Assembly: GCF_025567525.1 (NCBI RefSeq)
Contig: NZ_JAOQJY010000011.1
Coordinates: forward strand, 56,864-120,863
Source: Gallintestinimicrobium propionicum
Lineage (GTDB): Bacteria; Bacillota; Clostridia; Lachnospirales; Lachnospiraceae
Length of the DNA stretch: 64,000 bases
Direction: 5' to 3'
Shown here: piece after piece, positions 1 to 7,514 of the stretch
How positions within the stretch are numbered: position 1 is the first letter of the stretch
Layout of the letters: the number at the start of each line of letters is the position of its first letter
Program-made: the position numbers and the translations under genes
Notes under the pieces: generated by a model
The model's database searches: none
What the model was told of the DNA's origin: nothing
The model's input: only the letters and a program-made list of their open reading frames with translations

Positions 1-290
1 CTGCAATGAAGACGGTGGAAGAAACCGGAAATCTGGCGATTCCGGTGCATTTGCAGGATGCCCATTATAAAGGAGCAGCAAAATTGGGACACGGAAAAGA
101 TTATAAATATGCACACGATTATCCAAACCACTATGTCAGACAGCAGTATTTACCTTATGAGCTGTCCGGAAGAGAGTTTTATCAGCCAAGTGGGATGGGA
201 TATGAAGTAAAAATCAAAGAGCACATGCAGCGGATACGCAGGGAAGCGGCTAAGACAGAGCAAAAGCCGCAGGATGGAGAAGAGCAATGA
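1..290 (+). CDS. rarA: Replication-associated recombination protein RarA, C-terminal end (partial)
   Basis: This is the last ~95 residues of a gene that begins before the window. The stretch DAHYKGAAKLGHG, followed by YKYAHDYPNHYVRQQYLP and FYQP, is the conserved C-terminal signature of the RarA/MgsA AAA+ ATPase family, which acts at stalled replication forks on single-stranded DNA. The ATPase domain is outside the window. The stop codon overlaps the start of the next gene (ATGA), so the two are probably co-transcribed and translationally coupled. The identification is confident because this C-terminal motif block is highly family-specific. Confidence 0.88.
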   Translation, partial: AMKTVEETGNLAIPVHLQDAHYKGAAKLGHGKDYKYAHDYPNHYVRQQYLPYELSGREFYQPSGMGYEVKIKEHMQRIRREAAKTEQKPQDGEEQ

Positions 291-1582
291 AACAGATACC
301 AAAGCGGGTCATGATCGTGTCCTTTGATGCGGTCGGAGCAAAGGACCTGGAATATTTACAGACCCTGCCGAATTTTCGGCGCTTTTTTGAACAGGCAGCG
401 CTGTGCAGCCATGTAAACAGTGTGTGTCCGTCCCTGACCTATCCGGCCCATACATCCATTGTGACAGGGCGGATGCCGAAAAATCACGGGATTGTGAACA
501 ACACAAAAATCCAGCCCAACCGGAAGGATCCGGACTGGCTTTATCATCGCAAATGGATCCGCAGCACGACGCTTTATGACGAAGCGAAGAAAAAGGGAAT
601 GACGACGGCCGGGCTTTTGTGGCCTGTTGCGGCAGGCAGCAGGATGAACTACTATGTGCCGGAGATTATGGTGACACGCAAATGGCAAAATCAGATCCTG
701 ATGAATGCGACGAACGGTCCGTTGTTTTATCAGCTGGATCTGAACAAACGCTTCGGACATTTGCGAAACGGAATCGCACAGCCCCAACTGGACAATTTTA
801 TTCAGGCATGCGCGCTGGATACGATCTACAAATACAATCCGCAGCTGTTTTTGCTGCATCTGACGGATGTGGATGCGAACAGACATCTCTATGGCGTGGA
901 GAGTAAGGAGGCAAAAGAAGCTCTTAAGCGCCACGATAAGCGTCTGGGCGAGATTGTAAGGGCACTGGAGGAAACCGGAGAGATGGAAAGCACGACGGTC
1001 GTGCTTCTGGGGGATCATTATCAGAAGGATGTGGACAAGGTTGCCTTTGTCAATCATGCACTGTGGAAAGCCGGCTTGCTGACGGTCCGCAACGGCAGGA
1101 TCAAAAGCTGGAAGGCCTATGCAAAAAACTGTGACGGAAGCTGCTATATCTATCTGCATCCGTCTGTAGAAAACAATGCAGAAGTGCAAAAGCGTACAAG
1201 AAAAGTGCTGGAGACGCTGAAAGGACGGGAGGATTTTGGAATCGAAAGGATTCTGACCCGGGAAGAGGCAGCAAATATGGGCGCAGACGAAAACTGCTTT
1301 CTGATGCTGGAAGCAAAGGAAGGATGGTTTTTTCTGGACGAATGGGAACAGCTGACGGCAACAGAAAAAGACTGCGCACATGGCATGAAGGGGACCCACG
1401 GGTATCTGCCGGGTGAGGCAGACTATCAGACCTTTTTTGCAATGTCGGGATGCAGTGTAAGAGCTGGTGCCCGGGTAGAAAAAAATATCGCGCTCTGGGA
1501 TGAGGGCGCGACATTGGCAGCACTTTTGGAGATAGACCTCGGAAAAACAGATGGCAGTGTGATCCGGGAGATGTTGCAATAA
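287..1582 (+). CDS. Alkaline-phosphatase-superfamily phosphodiesterase (nucleotide pyrophosphatase-like)
   Basis: A 431-residue protein of the type I phosphodiesterase/nucleotide pyrophosphatase fold. VSFDAVGAKD near residue 12 supplies the first metal-binding Asp, and PSLTYPAHTSIVTG near residue 48 holds the Thr nucleophile. DVDANRH (around 203), LGDHYQKDV (around 241) and HGMKGTHGY (around 367) supply the remaining metal ligands. The canonical GDHG is GDHY here. There is no signal peptide or membrane segment, so it is probably cytoplasmic, unlike many secreted relatives. It overlaps rarA by four bases. Likely substrates are phosphodiesters or phosphonates; the exact one cannot be read from sequence. 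Confidence 0.8.
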   Translation: MKQIPKRVMIVSFDAVGAKDLEYLQTLPNFRRFFEQAALCSHVNSVCPSLTYPAHTSIVTGRMPKNHGIVNNTKIQPNRKDPDWLYHRKWIRSTTLYDEAKKKGMTTAGLLWPVAAGSRMNYYVPEIMVTRKWQNQILMNATNGPLFYQLDLNKRFGHLRNGIAQPQLDNFIQACALDTIYKYNPQLFLLHLTDVDANRHLYGVESKEAKEALKRHDKRLGEIVRALEETGEMESTTVVLLGDHYQKDVDKVAFVNHALWKAGLLTVRNGRIKSWKAYAKNCDGSCYIYLHPSVENNAEVQKRTRKVLETLKGREDFGIERILTREEAANMGADENCFLMLEAKEGWFFLDEWEQLTATEKDCAHGMKGTHGYLPGEADYQTFFAMSGCSVRAGARVEKNIALWDEGATLAALLEIDLGKTDGSVIREMLQ

Positions 1583-1588
1583 CATACT

Positions 1589-2104
1589 TTAAAACAGGGC
1601 GGTTGTCAGATACTGATAAATCTCCCTGTTATTTTTTTGCCAGTTTTCGCAAATGGAAATTGCGAGCTCTTCTGTAGGAACCGTAAGGCGGATGGTCACC
1701 AGGTTGACGTCCTTATCCACTGCAGTCAGCTCTGTTTCGAATTCCCCGTTGACAGCCTTATAGTAGTTGCTCTGAATCGAAGATTCGTTGCGCATTTCCA
1801 GTTCATTTTTTTTAAGATATTCGCCGATGTCTGTCTTGATCGCGTCACTGATGCGGTTCTCAAAATAGGAAAGGGTATTGCGGCCCTCCTCCGTGATCTG
1901 CAGATGGGTGCGGTTGACCAGTGTTTTGGCAGTGATCAGACCGGCCTGCGCCAGCTCATTGATAACCTGCTGCAGTGTCAGATAGCTGGTATATTCTTTT
2001 TCCAGAATGAGATCGCTGACCTGCGCCATTGTGAGTGGGAAGGATACCTTGTTGAGCAGATAAAGAACGATCAGTTTATAGAGTGTAAGAGGTTCCTGGT
2101 TCAT
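1589..2104 (-). CDS. DUF4364 family winged-helix protein
   Basis: A 171-residue protein matching the Clostridia-specific DUF4364 family. It has an N-terminal winged helix (LTLYKLIVLYLLNKV, then a helix-turn-helix around TLQQVINELAQAGLI) and a mixed alpha/beta C-terminal domain. The family resembles PadR-type regulators, but no target is known. The ATG at 2104 is preceded by a good ribosome binding site (AAGGGG). It overlaps the end of the upstream radical-SAM gene by 29 bases, making it the last gene of a three-gene minus-strand operon. It converges with the phosphodiesterase gene with only six bases between the stop codons. Confidence 0.8.
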   Translation of the reverse strand: MNQEPLTLYKLIVLYLLNKVSFPLTMAQVSDLILEKEYTSYLTLQQVINELAQAGLITAKTLVNRTHLQITEEGRNTLSYFENRISDAIKTDIGEYLKKNELEMRNESSIQSNYYKAVNGEFETELTAVDKDVNLVTIRLTVPTEELAISICENWQKNNREIYQYLTTALF

Positions 2105-3062
2105 AATTATCCCCTTGTCTGAGATTTCGTTGTTTCATAAGGGCATGCAGCCCGTTTAAGACGTTTCGTTTCGAAAGACTCCACTGGGGCGCGATCAGGA
2201 GCTTGCGGGGACCGTCTCCGGTGACCCGGTGGAGGCAGATATCCGGAGAAAGTGCAGCGATACAGCTTGTCAGCAGATCGAGATATTCTTCCTGTGTCAG
2301 TACAGGAAGCTTTCCGGCTTCATAAAGCAGGGCAAGATCTGTTCCCTTTAAAATATGGAGAAGCTGCAGCTTGACACCAAAGGGATGCACCTGATTGACG
2401 GCACGGATGCTTTCCAGCAGGTCAAGCCGGGTTTCCCCGGGGAGTCCGAGGATCAGATGGACGATAAAGGGAAGCCTTCTGGCATGGAGCTTTGCTGCAG
2501 CATCATAAAATACGGAGGTCGGATATCCCCGGCGGATCCTTGCTGCAGTGTGGTCATGAATGGACTGCAGACCAAGCTCGATCCAGATAAACCGGTCAGG
2601 ATACAGTAACTGGAGGCGGTCAAGTCCCTCCAGAATGATATCGGAAAGGCAATCCGGGCGCGTCGCAATGGAAATTCCTGCGACCTCCGGAGAGGAAAGT
2701 GCTTCTTCATAACAGGAAAGCAGTCTGTCCGGATCGCCATACGTGTTGGTATATGCCTGAAAATAGGCGATCAGAGACGGTTTGCCGGGTTCCGGTATCC
2801 ATTTGGAGGACAGAAGTGACTTTGCCTGAGTTAACTGGTCTGTTACAGAAAGCTGCCGGGAAGCAGCAAAATCGCCGCTTCCGCCTGCAGAGCAGAAAAT
2901 GCAGCCTCTTGTATCGAGGGTGCCATCCCGGTTGGGACAGGTACAGCCGATATCAAGCGCAGCCTTGTAAAGCTTTCGTCCGTATGTATTTTTACACCAG
3001 GCGTCCAGCGAATAGTAGGGCTTCTGGTGCCAGAGATCAACGGATGTTTTTCTTGACTGCAT
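2076..3062 (-). CDS. TIGR01212/YhcC-type radical SAM protein
   Basis: A radical-SAM protein of about 328 residues related to YhcC. The region ALDIGCTCPNRDGTLDTRGC followed by IFC contains the spaced cysteines that hold the [4Fe-4S] cluster in this family. Downstream, YFQAYTNTYG and GISIATRPDCL are family-typical TIM-barrel motifs. A TTG start at 3080 is possible, but the ATG at 3062 starts just before the conserved region and is preferred. Either start overlaps the end of the malic enzyme gene, so translation is probably coupled. The family has been proposed to modify tRNA or act in redox adaptation; the substrate here is unknown. Confidence 0.82.
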   Translation of the reverse strand: MQSRKTSVDLWHQKPYYSLDAWCKNTYGRKLYKAALDIGCTCPNRDGTLDTRGCIFCSAGGSGDFAASRQLSVTDQLTQAKSLLSSKWIPEPGKPSLIAYFQAYTNTYGDPDRLLSCYEEALSSPEVAGISIATRPDCLSDIILEGLDRLQLLYPDRFIWIELGLQSIHDHTAARIRRGYPTSVFYDAAAKLHARRLPFIVHLILGLPGETRLDLLESIRAVNQVHPFGVKLQLLHILKGTDLALLYEAGKLPVLTQEEYLDLLTSCIAALSPDICLHRVTGDGPRKLLIAPQWSLSKRNVLNGLHALMKQRNLRQGDNYEPGTSYTL

Positions 3063-4188
3063 CTGCAACAACGTCCGCAACTCTGGGATCGAATGCTTCT
3101 GGCATGATATTGTTTTCGTTTAATTCTTCGTCAGAAACGAGGGCTGCGATGGCATTAGCGGCAGCCAGCTTCATTTTATCGGTGATCTGTTTTGCATGTC
3201 CTTCCAGAGCACCGCGGAAGATGCCGGGGAATGCGACAACGTTGTTGACCTGGTTCGGGAAATCGCTGCGTCCGGTGCCGACAACGCGTGCCCCTGCTTT
3301 TTTTGCGAGATCAGGCATGATCTCAGGAACGGGGTTAGCCATTGCAAACAGAATAGCATCGGAATTCATGGAAGCCACCATCTCTTCCGTCACAATACCT
3401 GGAGCGGAAACGCCGACGAAAATATCAGCACCCTTTAAAGCATCTGCAAGGGAACCGGTTTCGTGAGCCAGATTGGTGCGTTTTACCATCTTTTCCTGCA
3501 TCCAGTTTAAGCCCTCTGCGCCATCGCAGAGAATGCCGGATTTATCGCACATAATGATATTGGAAAAGCCGTAGGTTATCAGCAGGCGGGTAATGGCAAC
3601 TCCTGCGCTTCCTGCGCCGTTTACAACAACGCGGCAGTCTTCCTTTTTCTTACCGACTACCTTTAGGGCATTGATGATGCCGGCGAGTACAACAATAGCA
3701 GTTCCGTGCTGGTCATCGTGGAAAACAGGGATATCCAGGGTCTCTTTTAAGCGCTCTTCGATTTCGAAGCAGCGGGGTGCACTGATATCTTCCAGATTGA
3801 TGCCGCCAAAAGCGGGAGCAAGCCAGGTAACAGCTTTGATGATCTCTTCCGTGTCCTGAGTATCCAGGCAGATGGGAACTGCGTTGACACCGCCGAATTC
3901 TTTAAATAAGACAGCCTTGCCTTCCATAACGGGCATAGCGGCCTTCGGACCGATATTGCCGAGTCCCAGTACGGCGGAACCGTCGGAAACAACAGCTACA
4001 GTGTTTGCTTTCATCGTATAGGTGTAAGCGGCAGCCGGGTCTTTTGCAATGACCTTACAAGGCTCCGCAACGCCGGGAGTATAGACAAGTGCAAGGTCTT
4101 CACGGGTGCGGACGGGTGTTTTGGAAACGGTTTCAAGCTTTCCCTGCAGCTTCGCATGCAGTTCCAGCGCTTTCTCCTGATTTGTCAT
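3037..4188 (-). CDS. NAD(P)-dependent malic enzyme
   Basis: A 383-residue short-form bacterial malic enzyme that oxidatively decarboxylates malate to pyruvate. LVYTPGVAEPC (residues ~29-39) carries the catalytic Tyr, and GKAVLFKEFGGVNAVPI (~90) the catalytic Lys. The ISAPRCFEIEERL stretch and FHDDQHGTAIV hold metal and substrate ligands. VVNGAGSAGVAITRLL (~188) is the Rossmann dinucleotide loop. Length agrees with the family. It is the first gene of the minus-strand set with the radical-SAM and DUF4364 genes. A sigma-A type promoter is visible upstream at 4270-4298. Confidence 0.93.
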   Translation of the reverse strand: MTNQEKALELHAKLQGKLETVSKTPVRTREDLALVYTPGVAEPCKVIAKDPAAAYTYTMKANTVAVVSDGSAVLGLGNIGPKAAMPVMEGKAVLFKEFGGVNAVPICLDTQDTEEIIKAVTWLAPAFGGINLEDISAPRCFEIEERLKETLDIPVFHDDQHGTAIVVLAGIINALKVVGKKKEDCRVVVNGAGSAGVAITRLLITYGFSNIIMCDKSGILCDGAEGLNWMQEKMVKRTNLAHETGSLADALKGADIFVGVSAPGIVTEEMVASMNSDAILFAMANPVPEIMPDLAKKAGARVVGTGRSDFPNQVNNVVAFPGIFRGALEGHAKQITDKMKLAAANAIAALVSDEELNENNIMPEAFDPRVADVVADAVKKNIR

Positions 4189-4269
4189 TTGATTTGCCTG
4201 CTTTCTTTTTTATTTAATAAGGAATGATGATGTCGGGGCATACGCGCCATTCGTAGCTCTCTGTATATC

Positions 4270-4298
4270 ATCATATCTGATTTATTTGAGTGAATCAA
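4270..4298 (-). promoter_or_regulatory. Promoter for the malic enzyme operon
   Basis: On the minus strand, TTGATT (4293-4298) is followed after 17 bp by TATGAT (4270-4275), about 80 bp upstream of the malic enzyme ATG. It is a good match to a housekeeping promoter. It shares the 4189-4635 intergenic region with the divergent rho promoter and leader. Confidence 0.55.
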
Positions 4299-4358
4299 GG
4301 AAAAAATCTTCCTATTCTGTTTTGAGTGTGGTACAATGAGCGAAACAGAAGGAGACGT

Positions 4359-4388
4359 TTGACTTGTGTCTCCGATGTGTAATAAAAT
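4359..4388 (+). promoter_or_regulatory. Candidate rho promoter
   Basis: TTGACT (4359-4364), an 18-bp spacer and TAAAAT (4383-4388). Transcription from here would give rho a leader of about 240 nt. A second possible start is an extended -10 (TGG-TACAAT) at 4329-4337. Confidence 0.45.
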
Positions 4389-4535
4389 TCATTAAAATGA
4401 CAGGCACTTTTGATTTCTGACAAAAGACCGCTGTTTCCCGGATCGGGATGTTCTGGCGCATTTCAAAAAGATCGTTTCATGTAGAATTCCGTATGAAAAT
4501 CAGGGACGAATCACGATGGCAGTAAAGGGAGTAAA

Positions 4536-4620
4536 GATTGAAAAATAAAAATTTTCAATCGCGAGATTTGTGTCTGCGCGCACTTGACACAAACTCGACA
4601 TGCGCAAAAAGCGTGCGCAG
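4536..4620 (+). promoter_or_regulatory. Structured rho 5' leader (two hairpins and an alternative pairing)
   Basis: Two hairpins lie just before the rho ribosome binding site. The first is GATTGAAAA / TTTTCAATC (4536-4560). The second is a 12-bp stem with one bulge, CGAG-TTTGTGTC / GACACAAA-CTCG (4562-4597). A further segment, CTGCGC (4574-4579), part of the second hairpin, can instead pair with GCGCAG (4615-4620) next to the ribosome binding site, so two mutually exclusive folds are possible. Autoregulation of rho through its leader is known in other bacteria; that this leader does so is inference. Confidence 0.4.
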
Positions 4621-4635
4621 AAATGAGAGGAAAAA

Positions 4636-6465
4636 ATGATAAGAGAAAAATATGAATCTCTGGCAGTGCATGATCTGAAGGAGATTGCAAAAGCAAGGGG
4701 GATAAAAGGACTTTCTACAATGAAAAAGGCGGAAGTCATTGATGCGATGCTGAGGTTGGATGCCCAGGAGAATGCAGAAATCAAAACAGAACGCAGCGTC
4801 CCGGAGAACCGCCCGGCAGAGCGCAAGGATGCCCCGGAGAAGGACGCGGCAGAGCGGGAGGATGCTCTAAAGAGGGACGCAGCAGAGCGCAAGGATGCGC
4901 CGAAGAGGGGCGCGGCAGAGCGCAAGGATGCCCCGGAAAAGAGCGCAGCAGAGCGGGAGGATGCTCCGAAGAGGGATGCGGCAGAGCGCAAGGATACCCC
5001 GGAGAAGGGCGCAGTGGAAAAGCAGGATCCTCATGACGGTGGGACAGAACCGGAGAGCAAAGCAGGGGATCGGGAGGAAAGACGGCAGCAGAGAACAGGA
5101 AAGCGCTTCATCAGCAATGGTTCTTATCATAATGGACGGACAGGAAGCCGCGACAACAATGGTGCGCGGGAAAATACTGCAGCTGCAGTGCCCCGTACTG
5201 CTGCGCCTGTGGCAGAAGAGGCACAGAACCGTGTGAGCGCGCCTGCACCTCGTTATAATGAGCGCTACAACAGTCCGTATAATCGCGGAACTGCACCGAT
5301 CCAGAGTCCAGAGGACGACAAGTTCCCGACAGAGCTGGACAGCGGCATTACGGTAAAGGGTATCCTGGAGGTCATGGCTGAGGGCTATGGCTTTATCCGC
5401 TCGGATAATTATATGCCGGGAGATAATGATATTTACGTGGCACCCAGCCAGATTCGTCGGTTCAATTTGCGGACAGGCGATATTTTAGAGGGAAATACCA
5501 GAGTGCGGACACAGAATGAAAAATTCTCTGCCCTGCTTTATGTCAAGACGATTAATGGTTATACCACAGAGGAAGCATCCAGACGAAGCAACTTTGAAGA
5601 TATGACGCCGATCTTTCCGAACAGCAGACTGAAAATGGAACGCTTCGGCTGCCCGGTGGCGATGCGGGTCATGGATTTGTTAAGCCCCATCGGTAAAGGA
5701 CAGAGAGGTATGATTGTGTCCCCGCCGAAGGCTGGTAAGACAACCCTATTAAAAGAAGTGGCCATGTCGGTAAAGAAAAATTATCCGAACCTGCATCTGA
5801 TCATTCTCCTGATCGATGAACGTCCGGAGGAGGTAACGGACATGAAGGAGACGGTGGCAGGGCCGAATGTTGAAGTGATCTATTCCACGTTTGATGAATT
5901 ACCGGAACATCATAAACGAGTTTCCGAAATGGTTATTGAGCGTGCAAAGCGTCTGGTCGAGCATAAACAAGACGTTATGATCCTGTTAGACAGTATTACC
6001 CGCCTGACCCGTGCCTACAACCTGGTGGTTCCGCCCAGCGGACGTACCCTGTCCGGTGGTATTGACCCGGCGGCATTGCATATGCCGAAGCGCTTTTTTG
6101 GTGCAGCCCGCAATATGCGCGAGGGCGGAAGCCTGACGATTCTGGCCACTGCACTGGTGGACACCGGATCCAGGATGGACGATGTCATTTACGAGGAATT
6201 TAAAGGAACCGGTAATATGGAGCTTGTGCTGGATCGAAAGCTGTCTGAACGCAGAATTTTCCCTGCCATCGACATCCCCAAAACCAGCACGAGAAGAGAA
6301 GATCTGCTGCTGAGTGCAGAGGAGATGGAAGCAATCAACGTGGTGCGCCGCGCGTTGAATGGTATGAAATCCGATGAAGCTGTGGATAAGGTGCTGGATC
6401 TGTTTGCAAAGACGAAAACCAATATAGAGTTTGTGCAGACGGTGAGAAAGATGAGATACCTGTAA
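4636..6465 (+). CDS. rho: Transcription termination factor Rho, with repeat-rich N-terminal insertion
   Basis: A 609-residue Rho hexameric RNA helicase. Residues 1-45 form the Rho_N helical domain (LKEIAKARGIKGLSTMKKAEVIDAM). Residues ~58-130 are a highly charged tandem array of about seven degenerate 11-residue units of the type AAERKDAPKRD, followed by a low-complexity basic linker to ~225. The cold-shock-like RNA-binding domain spans about 233-300 (GFIRSDNYMPGDNDIYV). The RecA-like motor has Walker A PPKAGKTTLLKE (~362), Walker B VMILLDSITRL (~446) and the arginine-finger/R-loop region after GSRMDDVIYEEFKGTGNM. It is longer than E. coli Rho (419) because of the insertion. Start chosen at ATG 4636 after GAGAGG. 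Confidence 0.96.
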   Translation: MIREKYESLAVHDLKEIAKARGIKGLSTMKKAEVIDAMLRLDAQENAEIKTERSVPENRPAERKDAPEKDAAEREDALKRDAAERKDAPKRGAAERKDAPEKSAAEREDAPKRDAAERKDTPEKGAVEKQDPHDGGTEPESKAGDREERRQQRTGKRFISNGSYHNGRTGSRDNNGARENTAAAVPRTAAPVAEEAQNRVSAPAPRYNERYNSPYNRGTAPIQSPEDDKFPTELDSGITVKGILEVMAEGYGFIRSDNYMPGDNDIYVAPSQIRRFNLRTGDILEGNTRVRTQNEKFSALLYVKTINGYTTEEASRRSNFEDMTPIFPNSRLKMERFGCPVAMRVMDLLSPIGKGQRGMIVSPPKAGKTTLLKEVAMSVKKNYPNLHLIILLIDERPEEVTDMKETVAGPNVEVIYSTFDELPEHHKRVSEMVIERAKRLVEHKQDVMILLDSITRLTRAYNLVVPPSGRTLSGGIDPAALHMPKRFFGAARNMREGGSLTILATALVDTGSRMDDVIYEEFKGTGNMELVLDRKLSERRIFPAIDIPKTSTRREDLLLSAEEMEAINVVRRALNGMKSDEAVDKVLDLFAKTKTNIEFVQTVRKMRYL

Positions 6466-6515
6466 AAATACAGCGCATGCAATAAAAGTTACAGTTCACA
6501 CGCGCCATTCGCAAT

Positions 6516-6550
6516 ACAATAGAATGCTCGCTCTGCGAACATTCTATTGT
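6516..6550. repeat. Dispersed palindrome, family A (full copy)
   Basis: Perfect 11-bp arms ACAATAGAATG / CATTCTATTGT, with an inner TCGC/GCGA stem and a 3-nt loop. Related copies lie at 34078-34112 and 60204-60238. This copy sits 50 bp downstream of rho and may act as its RNA 3' end, but it lacks a T-tract on the plus strand. Confidence 0.8.
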
Positions 6551-6659
6551 CATGAACCGCGTCTTCGACGCTCTCCGCTGCTTCGCAGCTCATTTTTTAT
6601 CCGTTCATTGAAAAATCAGCACCGAATGTTCTTCTTTTTCAAGGAAATCAAAAAAATAC

Positions 6660-6700
6660 TTGCATAGGGCAAAAGTTTATGCTATATATAGTTGCATAAA
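6660..6700 (+). promoter_or_regulatory. Promoter and candidate operator of the TrmB-type regulator gene
   Basis: TTGCAT (6660-6665), a 17-bp spacer and TATATA (6683-6688) form a promoter 40 bp before the regulator start. A perfect 7-11-7 inverted repeat, TTTATGC / GCATAAA (6676-6682 and 6694-6700), brackets the -10 box. That position fits repression by the regulator encoded immediately downstream; the link is inferred from position only. Confidence 0.5.
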
Positions 6701-6725
6701 ATATACAACGAAAGGAAAGCGAACG

Positions 6726-7460
6726 ATGAAGCTGCAGGAAACACTGGAACATCTGAATTTTTCAAGGCTGGAAGCACAGATTTATATGGCATTGATCGGT
6801 TCTGAGCCCATGTCTGCCTATCAGCTGGCAAAAAAAATCGCAATTGCACGCCCTTCTATTTACAATGCGCTGGAGCACATGCTGGATAAGGGGATGGTGG
6901 AGCTGGTTCCGGATCAGACAGCACTGTATGCCGCCCAGGAACCGGAGGTGCTTTTGGGGCGGATGCAGGCGGAAATGACAGCAAACCTTTCTCTCGCCAG
7001 GCAACAGCTGAAAGAATATGAGACGGCGAAGCAGCCGGAGGTGCATTTCGTATTCCGGGGCTTTGAAACGGCGATGGCAAGGGCAGGGAAGCTTCTGGAG
7101 GATGCCCGGGAGGAGGTTTATCTGAATGCGGATTTTGATCTTTCCCGTTTTGCAGAGACCTTCCATCGGCTAAAGAAAAAAGGCGTGCGGATCGTTGCGT
7201 TTTCCTTTTATGATCTTGGACTGAACCGGGAGGATGTGGAGTTTTATACCCACGGAGGAATGCTGACAGCACATCAGCCCTCCCGTCTGATGCTTGTGAC
7301 AGATAGGCAGATGACGCTGACAGCGGACTGCGGTGCATTTGCCAACTGGAGCGGTACGGTCAGCAACAATGGGCTGATGGTGAAAATTTTGTCGGAGCAT
7401 ATTCAACACGACATCACCCTGTTGCAGCTGCAGGAAAAGTATGGACTGGAAATGCATTGA
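6726..7460 (+). CDS. TrmB-family transcriptional regulator
   Basis: A 244-residue regulator. Residues 1-75 form a TrmB-type winged helix (LNFSRLEAQIYMAL, then YQLAKKIAIARPSIYNALEHMLDKGMVELV). The rest (VHFVFRGFETAMARAGKLLEDAREEVYLNADFD onward) resembles the phospholipase-D-like fold found in the sugar-sensing domain of TrmB proteins. ATG 6726 follows AAAGGAAAG; the open frame extends upstream only through the promoter, so the longer start is rejected. It is followed by a GH13 gene 54 bp downstream, fitting the family's role in maltose/maltodextrin control. Confidence 0.8.
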   Translation: MKLQETLEHLNFSRLEAQIYMALIGSEPMSAYQLAKKIAIARPSIYNALEHMLDKGMVELVPDQTALYAAQEPEVLLGRMQAEMTANLSLARQQLKEYETAKQPEVHFVFRGFETAMARAGKLLEDAREEVYLNADFDLSRFAETFHRLKKKGVRIVAFSFYDLGLNREDVEFYTHGGMLTAHQPSRLMLVTDRQMTLTADCGAFANWSGTVSNNGLMVKILSEHIQHDITLLQLQEKYGLEMH

Positions 7461-7469
7461 AATGAGATC

Positions 7470-7494
7470 GGCTGCAGTTTAAAAGGATGCAGCC
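7470..7494 (+). other. Intercistronic hairpin between regulator and GH13 gene
   Basis: GGCTGCA / TGCAGCC arms separated by 11 nt, with no T-tract. It lies just before the GH13 ribosome binding site (GGAGG), so it may tune mRNA stability or translation rather than terminate. Confidence 0.4.
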
Positions 7495-7514
7495 TGGAAA
7501 ACGGAGGTCTGAAC

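Noticed and set aside
356..1585. Long open frame of 409 codons on the minus strand
   Set aside because: It mirrors the phosphodiesterase gene, is Cys/His-rich without motifs and lacks a ribosome binding site; it is a shadow of the real gene.
4895..5236. Basic repeat frame inside rho
   Set aside because: Produced by reading the 11-residue DNA repeats of Rho in another frame.
6660..6725. Longer N-terminus of the TrmB-type regulator
   Set aside because: This stretch is the promoter and operator; ATG 6726 has a good ribosome binding site and starts the conserved domain.
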